Assembly (NCBI GenBank): GCA_958438125.1
Contig: CAUBQN010000028.1
Span: forward strand, 1 to 17,790
From: an uncultured Collinsella sp.
GTDB lineage: Bacteria; Actinomycetota; Coriobacteriia; Coriobacteriales; Coriobacteriaceae
DNA: 17,790 bases
Reading direction: 5' to 3'
The notes under the pieces were generated by a model that saw only the letters and a program-made list of their open reading frames with translations, made no database searches and had not been told where the DNA came from. The translations under genes and the position numbers were made by a program. Of the stretch, positions 7,001 through 12,200 are shown piece by piece. The stretch's first letter is position 1, and each line of letters starts with the position of its first letter.

Positions 7001-9998
7001 CGCGTATGCCAAGGACGGTTCGTTTAAGGTGAAGGGCAAGCTCCAAGGTGGTGCCGAGGCGACGATTACTGTCGACGTCTGCTCCGTCACCTCTATTGCC
7101 GTTCCTGAACGCATTACCACGGCTAATGGCGTCGTTCCCGAGCTGCCGTGGAATGTCTCGGTTGCCACGAGTGACGGCAAAACTCATAATGCCCAGGTTC
7201 AATGGGATTACGTTCGTCCCTCGGTTTATACCGGAGAGGCGGGTCAGGTCACGACAGTGTCTGGCACGCTGTTTGCAAGCGGCCTTAACGGATACGGTGA
7301 CGGCGCTAACACCGGTCTCACTGTTCAGACCAAGATCGTTATCCAAGGCGTTGAGAAGGCAATCGATAATGGTGAGACCGCAGTGACCACCAAGGCGGGC
7401 ACTGCGCCTGCTATGCCTTCCAAGATGGCGGTCGAGTTGAGTGACGGCTCCGTTTCGACGGCGGCTATTGATTGGGATCCGATCGCGCCCGAGAAGTACG
7501 AGCAGCCCGGCACGTTCTATGCGACGGGTCATGTGGTCGGCTTCGATGCCGCTGCCGTTATGGCGCTTGTGGACGACGAGGGCCAGAAGGTCGGCGTGGA
7601 TGAGAACGGCAACGTGACCGCCAAGGTGACGGTTGCCGACAAGAAGGCGAAGAAGGTCGCGTTGCAGCCCGAGGCCGTCGTGGTCAACACCACGGTCGGA
7701 TCGATGCTGGAGCTGCCCGATACCGTGTCTGTATATTACTCGGATGGCTCAGCGCGGGATACTCGGGGCAGTTTAGGCGGCATCGAGATCGAAAAGTGGA
7801 CCGACACCGACGGCATCGACCTCTCCAAGCCACTTGCCAAGAAGGGTACGTACAAGCTCGTTGGCAAGCTCAAGGATGTCGACAACGTCAACGCCATCGT
7901 GTACGTCAACGTCTCCGAGGCGCCGCGAACCATCACCAAGCTGGAGGCCAAGTCGTTTAGCGTTGCCAAGGGCACGTCCAAGCAGGATCTGTACGCCCAG
8001 ATGCCCAAGCAGGTTGTGGCGACTTACTCCGATGGGTCGACCGATTTGCTCGACATTGACGTGTGGGATCTTTCTAACGTCACGGACGAGCTGCTCAACG
8101 GAACCGGCACCGTGGAGATTACGGGTACGGTTAAGCTCAACGGCGCCAAGGTGACCTGCAATGTGACCGTGGTGGATCAGGATGCCCAGACGCCCGACCA
8201 CGTCGAGCCGATCGATGTAATTGAGATTGCGGACAATGCCAAGGTCAGCGACCTTATGGAAAAACTGCCGTCCAAGGTGACGGTTGTCATGAAGGACGGC
8301 AAGACCAAGAACGAGACGCCCGTTAAGTGGTCTCAGGTCGACAGCCTGGGCCGTGCCGGCACCGAGTTTGAGGTCACGGGTCTAACGGACAACGGTATGA
8401 CCGTAAAGGTGAAGGTCAAGGTAACCGCGCATATTGTCGACATCGATGTCGCTGAAGACATTGTGGTCGTGCGCGGCACCAAGGCGGACGACGTTTTGGC
8501 CAAGCTGCCCGCCACGGTCACGGCGATTTACTCGGATGATACTGAGTCCGATGTCGACGTGAAGTGGGACACCAAGGGTCTATCCGACAAGGACTTTGCC
8601 AAGGAGGGCGAGGTCACGGTCAAGGGCAAGGTTGCCGGTACCGATCAAAAGGCAGAGTGCACGATTACGGTCGTGAAGAGCGATGCCGAGATTCCGGCGT
8701 CCGTTGTGCCTATTGCCGGAATTTCCGTTCCCGAGGGCGCATCGGCCGACGCTGTGCGTGATGCGCTCAAGGGCGTGAAGGCGACCGTTCGCATGAAGGA
8801 CGGCAAGACGACGGCGGAGTCCGAGATCACTTGGACTGAGGTTCCTGCCGCGGCCGCCACGTACGGCAGCAGTGTCGTTGCCAAGGGCGTCACGAAGAAT
8901 GGCAACTTGCCGGTCGAAGTTGTCGTCACCTCCACGACGACGATTAACAAGGTTGCCGAGGTGCCGCAGATCACGGTTGAGCGCGATGCCAAGGCCGACA
9001 CCGTGACGGGGCAGCTGCCCAAGAAGGTCAACGTGACCTATTCCGATGGTCACACGGACGAGGCCGCGGTCACGTGGAATACGGATGGCCTGGACAAGCA
9101 TCTTGCCGCCGTTGGCGAGTACACGATCGAGGGGTCCGTCGAGGGCGCGGCGCTCAAGGCGACCTGCAAGCTGGTCGTCGAGACGCCGGCAAGCGAGATT
9201 CCCGTGAGGCCTGCGACGTTCGCTCCCGTTGAGGTGTTTGAGGCAAGCTCTGCCGCCGATGTGCTGAAGGCGCTGCCCAAGAAGGTCTCCGTGATGATGA
9301 AGGACGACAGCCAGGAAGACTACGATGTCGATTGGGAGAATGTCCCCGCACTGGATTGGGGTGCCGATGACGTGACCGTGGGCGGTAAGGTTCGCGGTAC
9401 GGAGCTTACAGTCAGCTGCATGGTACGCGTTAAGCCGCGCCCGGCGGCCAAGGGCCTCGTTATCGTTGACCAAAACGGCAAGGCCACGACTGCCGAAACC
9501 GTGCTCAAGGTAGAGCGCGGTAAGGAAATTGACCTTGCTGCCGCGGCGAGCAATGCGGCCGATGGCGCGCTGCTGCGTGGTAACGTGACGTGGACCTCGT
9601 CCGACCCGACGATCGCTACGGTCGAGAACGGTAAAGTCAAGGCCCTCAAGAACGGAACCGTCGTCATTACCGCGACGATGCCCGTTGACGGTGACGCCGC
9701 GGCGATTGCGACGCTTGCCGAGGATGGCACTGCGCCGGCGCCTCAACAGCTCACCGCTTCGGTGACCGTCGAGGTTGTTGAGCCTGTTGTTGTACAGGAA
9801 CCGACAGGCGGCAAGGATAACGGTGCCAAGCCCGATGCCAAACATCCTTCGGGCAAGAAGAATGGCAAGAAGGCCGCTAAGGGAAGCCTGGCCGAGACGG
9901 GCGACAATACTGCCGTGACCGTCGCGGCGCTTGGCGGAACCGGCCTGCTGGCGCTGATTGCCGCAGCGATCGAAAAGCTGCGCCATCGCACGGAGTAA
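4062..9998 (+). CDS. Giant LAETG-anchored surface protein with ~20 Big_4 Ig-like repeats
   Basis: A predicted cell-wall-anchored adhesin or stalk protein of 1978 residues. The start is ATG 4062 with GGGAGGG just upstream; it begins a clear signal peptide (MNRR, hydrophobic core, probable cleavage after PQAFA near residue 30). An acidic, Thr/Ala-rich linker leads to about 20 repeats (residues 71-1794) of the bacterial Ig-like group 4 pattern: LP..V.V.YSDG, then V.W, then G.F.V.G.L, then V.C.V.V. One group 2 Ig-like domain (Big_2, residues 1795-1906, VTWTSSDPTIATVENGKVKAL) follows, then a Lys/Gly/Pro-rich wall-spanning linker. The C-terminus is a sortase signal: LAETG (1943-1947), a hydrophobic stretch (1951-1970) and EKLRHRTE. 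No catalytic domain is seen, so the ligand is unknown. The LA.TG form recalls sortases of high-GC actinobacteria; no sortase gene is in the window. It is likely monocistronic: hairpins flank it and a strong terminator follows. Residues 1289-1794 form a higher-order A-B repeat. Confidence 0.93.
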   Translation: MNRRHVNAAITAGLALTMTVGSVPPQAFAEMMQGDTTQVVAEQSDATGAAATSADTGQATSQDQSEDKIASFASLNELHVAEGSDATLPQTVTATYESGTTKQENVTWKLNGADAPATLVQLPAGSYEFEGTVDGTTQTVKQRVVVEAVTADPAVVDPAAVNAPDATKTSNESGVTVESIDANPIVEKYVGADYYGQTSYVKVKLSDGTETSAYVNWDEKSQAAFDTVTEESEVPITGQIDGVSVNGNWITLAEPYKVSGVLKVYVPRSTSNGSWVWTAAGIAPALPSSISVNYSNGQSYTCPVEWNEISADQYQKEGTFVVEGHLKSYPSMLAQCTVAVRSVKSVQTELTCSTLTGEVPSLPYSASVVFDSGATEQIPVSWDSFDASLYSKVGSFTVKGKLNGFDYREVTCTVTVKDPKDVLDLNSLRFERVVGDISPLSTYVYFPFTQSNNTTYTQGYQVNWDNADVSQFQKAGTYTVTGTLVTYNESSAANGLKVTAQVEVKEVASIDALAPVNTPVGVRPTTGGGLPYSVEVAFTDGTKKQCNIAWDPILDTQVASEGSFKLSGSLSYWTNISSSSSTQVELGDSNRVTATISVRALQMPSSTSTSTLIGCQPNMPGSIEATMWNGSRGNFPVQWSTISQEALKNLGQITVSGYFTGSNIPATATVNVCDLEDSNIGKIAYVPGAGLLAPRYTSTLYLSDGSSFYPQYSSGQPYSWDEFPQELLDGKPGEYEITGTITGSLAKIHATAACGEVKGVNNYSDNGVTLGQSYEDWRVIYPGEEVNLDYFYVSGVLQDGTTFDSLGVNWDTYDRCPQKDCTITGTVIGTNIPVKVHVIVTKNWEAQPQTITVLKGSDGTAMLPSYVDLVSSDAAEHPDYSHKYAEVKWNTKGFDWTQGGVVRGTATMSFSTGNGMQTVDVPITATVKIASKATSVQGGTIWTVPGIKPMLPEYLEVRYDNDVSSEPQREKVTWDRVAEDAYAKDGSFKVKGKLQGGAEATITVDVCSVTSIAVPERITTANGVVPELPWNVSVATSDGKTHNAQVQWDYVRPSVYTGEAGQVTTVSGTLFASGLNGYGDGANTGLTVQTKIVIQGVEKAIDNGETAVTTKAGTAPAMPSKMAVELSDGSVSTAAIDWDPIAPEKYEQPGTFYATGHVVGFDAAAVMALVDDEGQKVGVDENGNVTAKVTVADKKAKKVALQPEAVVVNTTVGSMLELPDTVSVYYSDGSARDTRGSLGGIEIEKWTDTDGIDLSKPLAKKGTYKLVGKLKDVDNVNAIVYVNVSEAPRTITKLEAKSFSVAKGTSKQDLYAQMPKQVVATYSDGSTDLLDIDVWDLSNVTDELLNGTGTVEITGTVKLNGAKVTCNVTVVDQDAQTPDHVEPIDVIEIADNAKVSDLMEKLPSKVTVVMKDGKTKNETPVKWSQVDSLGRAGTEFEVTGLTDNGMTVKVKVKVTAHIVDIDVAEDIVVVRGTKADDVLAKLPATVTAIYSDDTESDVDVKWDTKGLSDKDFAKEGEVTVKGKVAGTDQKAECTITVVKSDAEIPASVVPIAGISVPEGASADAVRDALKGVKATVRMKDGKTTAESEITWTEVPAAAATYGSSVVAKGVTKNGNLPVEVVVTSTTTINKVAEVPQITVERDAKADTVTGQLPKKVNVTYSDGHTDEAAVTWNTDGLDKHLAAVGEYTIEGSVEGAALKATCKLVVETPASEIPVRPATFAPVEVFEASSAADVLKALPKKVSVMMKDDSQEDYDVDWENVPALDWGADDVTVGGKVRGTELTVSCMVRVKPRPAAKGLVIVDQNGKATTAETVLKVERGKEIDLAAAASNAADGALLRGNVTWTSSDPTIATVENGKVKALKNGTVVITATMPVDGDAAAIATLAEDGTAPAPQQLTASVTVEVVEPVVVQEPTGGKDNGAKPDAKHPSGKKNGKKAAKGSLAETGDNTAVTVAALGGTGLLALIAAAIEKLRHRTE
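7926..9443 (+). repeat. Three tandem A-B pairs of Ig-like domains inside the surface gene
   Basis: Residues 1289-1794 are six Big_4 domains that alternate between two types. Type A (1289-1375, 1459-1542, 1629-1710) carries a YSD strand and a Cys in the last strand (VTCNV, AECTI, ATCKL). Type B (1376-1458, 1543-1628, 1711-1794) carries VxMKDGK or MMKDDSQ and starts with a PxxVxPI-type linker. The pair lengths are 170, 170 and 166 residues. This implies growth by duplication of two-domain units, not of single domains. The copies are now well diverged at DNA level, so the expansion is not recent. Confidence 0.8.
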
Positions 9999-10009
9999 GG
10001 CTGCGAGCT

Positions 10010-10027
10010 TAGAGCCTTAGGGCTCTA
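10010..10027 (+). other. First hairpin after the surface gene
   Basis: TAGAGCC and GGCTCTA pair perfectly (7 bp) over the loop TTAG. It lies 12 bases past the stop codon and just before the main terminator. It is probably part of the 3' untranslated structure. Confidence 0.5.
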
Positions 10028-10036
10028 GGACATAAG

Positions 10037-10080
10037 AAGGCCTCCCGGTTCTCGTCGGGGAATCGGGAGGCCTTTCGTTT
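10037..10080 (+). terminator. Strong intrinsic terminator of the surface gene
   Basis: AAGGCCTCC pairs with GGAGGCCTT, and the stem continues inward as CGGTTCTC / GGGAATCG with two G-U pairs to a GTCG tetraloop, giving about 17 bp in all. TTCGTTT follows. It sits between convergent genes, and its symmetrical arms (AAGG...CCTT) could also serve the peptidase gene on the other strand, though the reverse T-run is poor. Confidence 0.85.
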
Positions 10081-10089
10081 GACTGCAGG

Positions 10090-10110
10090 GCAGCTAATTT
10101 GGGACGGGGC
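10090..10110 (-). repeat. CCCGTCCCAAATT box, copy 2 (inverted)
   Basis: The exact reverse complement of the 21-base box at 3901-3921. It reads CAGCTAATTTGGGACGGGGC on the plus strand. It lies ten bases after the surface-gene terminator and 27 bases before palindrome copy 2, so the pair is the mirror image of the arrangement upstream of the gene. Confidence 0.85.
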
Positions 10111-10137
10111 ATTTTTGACTACCCTGGTCCCCTTGGC

Positions 10138-10204
10138 AGTTGCGGTGAAATAGGGACTATTTTATGGGCTAGAAGCCTTGAGCAGTCCGTATTTCACCGC
10201 AACT
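10138..10204. repeat. 67-nt palindromic element, copy 2
   Basis: It begins AGTTGCGGTGAAATA and ends with the exact complement TATTTCACCGCAACT (15 bp). After a G-G mismatch, GGACT/AGTCC pair (5 bp), followed by a variable loop. Total length is 67 nt, as in the other copies. It lies between the 3' ends of the convergent surface-protein and peptidase genes, 24 bases from the peptidase stop. Confidence 0.9.
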
Positions 10205-10228
10205 TAGTTTGGTGACTTGGGGATGAGG

Positions 10229-11317
10229 TTAGCCTAAGCGGACCGGGTCGTGGGGGTAGGCGTTGAGAATCTCGACGCTGTTCTCGGTCACCAGGGCTAG
10301 GTCCTCGATGCGGACGCCGGTGCGGCCGGGGAGGTAGATGCCCGGCTCGATAGAAAACGTCATACCTGGCTCTACGATCTGCTCGTTGGCGAGCGAGACG
10401 TCGCCCGGCTCGTGGTCCTGCAGGCCGATCGAGTGGCCCAAGCGGTGCGTAAAGTACTGCCCATAGCCCGCATCCTCAATCACGTCGCGCGCGGCGCGGT
10501 CCAGGTCGCACATGCGCACACCCGGTGCGATGAGTGCCTCGGCGGCCTCGTTGGCGCGGCGCACGATGTCGTAGATGCGCGCCGTCTCCTCGTCCGGATC
10601 GCCCCAAAAGAACGTGCGCGTCATGTCCGAGCAGTAGTTGCGATGACGCCCGCCAATGTCGAACAGCACTACGTCGCCGCGCTTGAGCACGGTGTCGTCG
10701 GGCTCGTGGTGCGGGTCGCCGGCGTTAGCACCAAAGCTCACGATGGGCGGAAAGCTAAAGCCCTCGCAACCGTGCTTGCGATACAGGCCGAGCATCTGGT
10801 CGGCAATCTCGCGCTCCGTCACGCCTTCGTGGACGAGCTTGATGGCGTCGGCCATCACGGCGTCGTTAGCGGCCGAGGACGCGCGCATGAGCTCCTGTTC
10901 GGCGTCATCCTTGTGGGTGCGCGCGGCGGTGACGGCAAAGTCGCCCAGGAAAAACTCGCTGGCTGCGTGGCGCTCCATGAGTGGCATCAAAAAGCCGGAA
11001 CGCATGACGGTGTCGATGCCGAGCGGTTTGTTCGGATCGACCTCGCGAACGATGGCGTCGGCCACGACGTCAGTATCGGTGTGATAGGCCACGCGGGCAT
11101 TGTCGTACTCGGGCAGCTGATGCAGCGCGTTGACCAAGATCACAGGTTCGCTATCGCGTGCGAGCAGCACGCCGCAAAAACGCTCGAACATATCGGCATA
11201 AAAACCGGTCAGATAGTAAATCGACCACGGGTCGTTTACGAGCAGCTGTGCGCCGGGGTGCTGAGCCTCGAGCGCATCAAGCACGTGCGCCACACGCTGG
11301 TCATCGACATGTGCCAT
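10229..11317 (-). CDS. Xaa-Pro peptidase (M24B, aminopeptidase P / prolidase family)
   Basis: A two-metal hydrolase that releases residues preceding proline from peptides; cytoplasmic, with no signal peptide. Length is 362 residues from ATG 11317, which has AAAGGA seven bases upstream. A longer in-frame start at 11365 would add 16 residues and run into a palindrome, so it is not preferred. An N-terminal creatinase-like domain (about 1-140) precedes the pita-bread catalytic domain. The five metal ligands are all present: D220 (LFDIGG), D231 (CSDMTRT), H295 (HRLGHSIGLQDHE), E324 (SIEPGIYLPG) and E338 (VRIEDLALV). Whether it is a dipeptidase (PepQ) or an aminopeptidase (PepP) cannot be settled from the sequence; size and start favour a PepQ-like enzyme. 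It is a single gene, convergent with the surface gene and separated from the next minus-strand operon by a repeat-filled gap. Confidence 0.93.
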   Translation of the reverse strand: MAHVDDQRVAHVLDALEAQHPGAQLLVNDPWSIYYLTGFYADMFERFCGVLLARDSEPVILVNALHQLPEYDNARVAYHTDTDVVADAIVREVDPNKPLGIDTVMRSGFLMPLMERHAASEFFLGDFAVTAARTHKDDAEQELMRASSAANDAVMADAIKLVHEGVTEREIADQMLGLYRKHGCEGFSFPPIVSFGANAGDPHHEPDDTVLKRGDVVLFDIGGRHRNYCSDMTRTFFWGDPDEETARIYDIVRRANEAAEALIAPGVRMCDLDRAARDVIEDAGYGQYFTHRLGHSIGLQDHEPGDVSLANEQIVEPGMTFSIEPGIYLPGRTGVRIEDLALVTENSVEILNAYPHDPVRLG

Positions 11318-11347
11318 ACATCGTCCTTTCGCTAGGGTGCCACCATG

Positions 11348-11402
11348 GTATCCCAAGCCCGGCACATAGGGACGTTCCTTTTATGCGGGCACCTTGGGAC
11401 AC
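11348..11402. repeat. 55-nt palindromic element
   Basis: The outer arms GTATCCCAAG / CTTGGGACAC pair at 9 of 10 positions. Inside lie CCCGGCACATA and TTTTATGCGGG (partial pairing) around GGGACGTTCC. It lies 30 bases upstream of the peptidase start on that gene's leader side, so it could also be an operator or leader hairpin for it. It precedes a degenerate CCCGTYCCAAAT box, as the 67-nt palindromes precede theirs. Confidence 0.6.
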
Positions 11403-11440
11403 TCCTTAGCATGGGCTGTCTAGCGAACGTTCGGGCAAAA

Positions 11441-11471
11441 GTAGCTAAAAGAGGCCCGTTCCAAATGGGCT
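11441..11471 (+). repeat. Degenerate CCCGTYCCAAAT box, copy 4
   Basis: It reads GTAGCTAAAAGAGGCCCGTT followed by CCAAATGGGCT. It aligns with 11767-11796 (GTAGCTTAAAGAGCCCGTCC, then CAAATTTGCT) with one gap and a few substitutions. It lies 38 bases after the 55-nt palindrome and five bases before the 154-nt element. Confidence 0.55.
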
Positions 11472-11476
11472 GGTTT

Positions 11477-11630
11477 CAAAAGTATGGCGGATTACGGGGC
11501 TGGACCTGTATTACTTGACCATGGCAAAAATCGCGAAATTAAAACCGCATGTAGATGGCTTGTCAAAAATTGAAAATGGCCGGTATGGATGGGGGTCTCC
11601 GAATCAGCCCCGTAATCCGGCATAGTATTG
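11477..11630. mobile_element. 154-nt MITE-like element with 25-nt terminal inverted repeats
   Basis: The left end (11477-11501) contains TATGGCGGATTACGGGGCT and the right end (11606-11630) contains AGCCCCGTAATCCGGCATA. These match at 18 of 19 positions as inverted repeats, extendable to 25 with three mismatches. The interior is visibly more AT-rich than the region around it (for example CAAAAATCGCGAAATTAAAA) and encodes no protein. The size, inverted ends and lack of coding suggest a non-autonomous miniature transposable element. No clear target-site duplication was found and no transposase is in the window. A large structured RNA is an alternative. Confidence 0.6.
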
Positions 11631-11675
11631 AAATGACACTAAAGTAGGCACAAGCTAAATACCGATTCCAAGGAT

Positions 11676-11742
11676 AGTTGCGGTGGAATAGTTCCTAGAT
11701 GCCGGGGTTTTGGCGGAAATCAGGAACTATTTCACCGCAACT
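11676..11742. repeat. 67-nt palindromic element, copy 3
   Basis: AGTTGCGGTGGAATAGTTCCT pairs with the closing arm over 21 positions, with a single G-U. A second small stem GCC/GGC lies in the loop. The ends match copies 1 and 2, but the inner arm is AGTTCCT/AGGAACT where the others have GGGACT/AGTCC, so complementarity is kept despite sequence change. It lies downstream of the DUF1667 gene (minus strand). Confidence 0.9.
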
Positions 11743-11766
11743 GAGGAGGGCAGGGTGGATGGCAGG

Positions 11767-11798
11767 GTAGCTTAAAGAGCCCGTCCCAAATTTGCTAC
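11767..11798 (+). repeat. CCCGTCCCAAATT box, copy 3
   Basis: The core at 11778-11798 matches the 3901 box at 17 of 21 bases. The full unit opens with GTAGC and closes with GCTAC, a 5-bp inverted repeat. It abuts the stop codon of the DUF1667 gene (11799-11801) and follows palindrome copy 3 by 35 bases counting to its core. Confidence 0.7.
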
Positions 11799-12197
11799 TT
11801 AGGCTCGGTCGATGTCCATGCTGGCGATGAGGTCGGTACCGGTGTCTAGGAGGTTGGGTAGGACTACGTCGCCCATGCGGATGGGGGCTTTGACCACTAG
11901 TCCGCGGATGAGGGCCATGGCTTGGGCGTGGAGCTCTAGCGGGATGGCTTCGGCCGTGCGCACGGGGAGCAGGGCTTCGTCGCCGCCGGAGACGGCCACA
12001 GTCGTCGTTAACACGCGCATGGGGCAGGTGAGCTCCTGATGTGCGAACTTATCACCGCGCGGGCATCTGTTGCCGGTCACGGAGTGCACCTCTACCAGGG
12101 CGCCGGCTGCGTCACGCTCCACCTCTACGGTCAGGAGGCACTCGGATGGACAGGTGGTGCAGTTGAACTTGAGCGTCTCGATCGCGTTCGTGCTCAT
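11799..12197 (-). CDS. DUF1667 protein with conserved cysteine pairs
   Basis: A small cytoplasmic protein of 132 residues with a probable metal or iron-sulfur site. It contains C13, C16 and C20 (FNCTTCPSEC) near the N-terminus, then C45 (NRCPRG) and C58 (LTCPMRVL). The NRCPRG and TCPMRVLTTTV segments are characteristic of DUF1667 (COG3862). The start ATG 12197 has GAGGAGG eight bases upstream and follows the oxidoreductase stop by three bases, so it is the last gene of the operon. Members of this family occur next to GlpA-like and pyridine-nucleotide oxidoreductases in anaerobes, and an electron-transfer subunit role is plausible. Its biochemistry is not known to me, and the cofactor is inferred only from the cysteines. 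Confidence 0.88.
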   Translation of the reverse strand: MSTNAIETLKFNCTTCPSECLLTVEVERDAAGALVEVHSVTGNRCPRGDKFAHQELTCPMRVLTTTVAVSGGDEALLPVRTAEAIPLELHAQAMALIRGLVVKAPIRMGDVVLPNLLDTGTDLIASMDIDRA

Positions 12198-12200
12198 AGT

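Larger units (their letters stand above)
11318..11798. other. 481-base gene-free stretch filled with repeats
   Basis: No credible reading frame is present. In order it holds the peptidase ribosome-binding site (11324-11329), a 55-nt palindrome (11348-11402), a degenerate CCCGTYCCAAAT box (11441-11471), a 154-nt inverted-repeat element (11477-11630), 67-nt palindrome copy 3 (11676-11742) and another box (11767-11798) touching the DUF1667 stop codon. Almost every base belongs to a repeat. The peptidase promoter must lie within or between these elements, but I could not pick it out confidently. Confidence 0.8.

Noticed and set aside
6000..9986. Long minus-strand open frames within the surface-protein gene
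   Set aside because: Arg/Gly/Asn-rich translations with no motifs, lying inside a repeat gene with clear plus-strand coding logic (signal peptide, Ig repeats, sortase signal).
11477..11630. Complete insertion sequence
   Set aside because: The element is 154 nt and has no transposase frame. It can only be non-autonomous.
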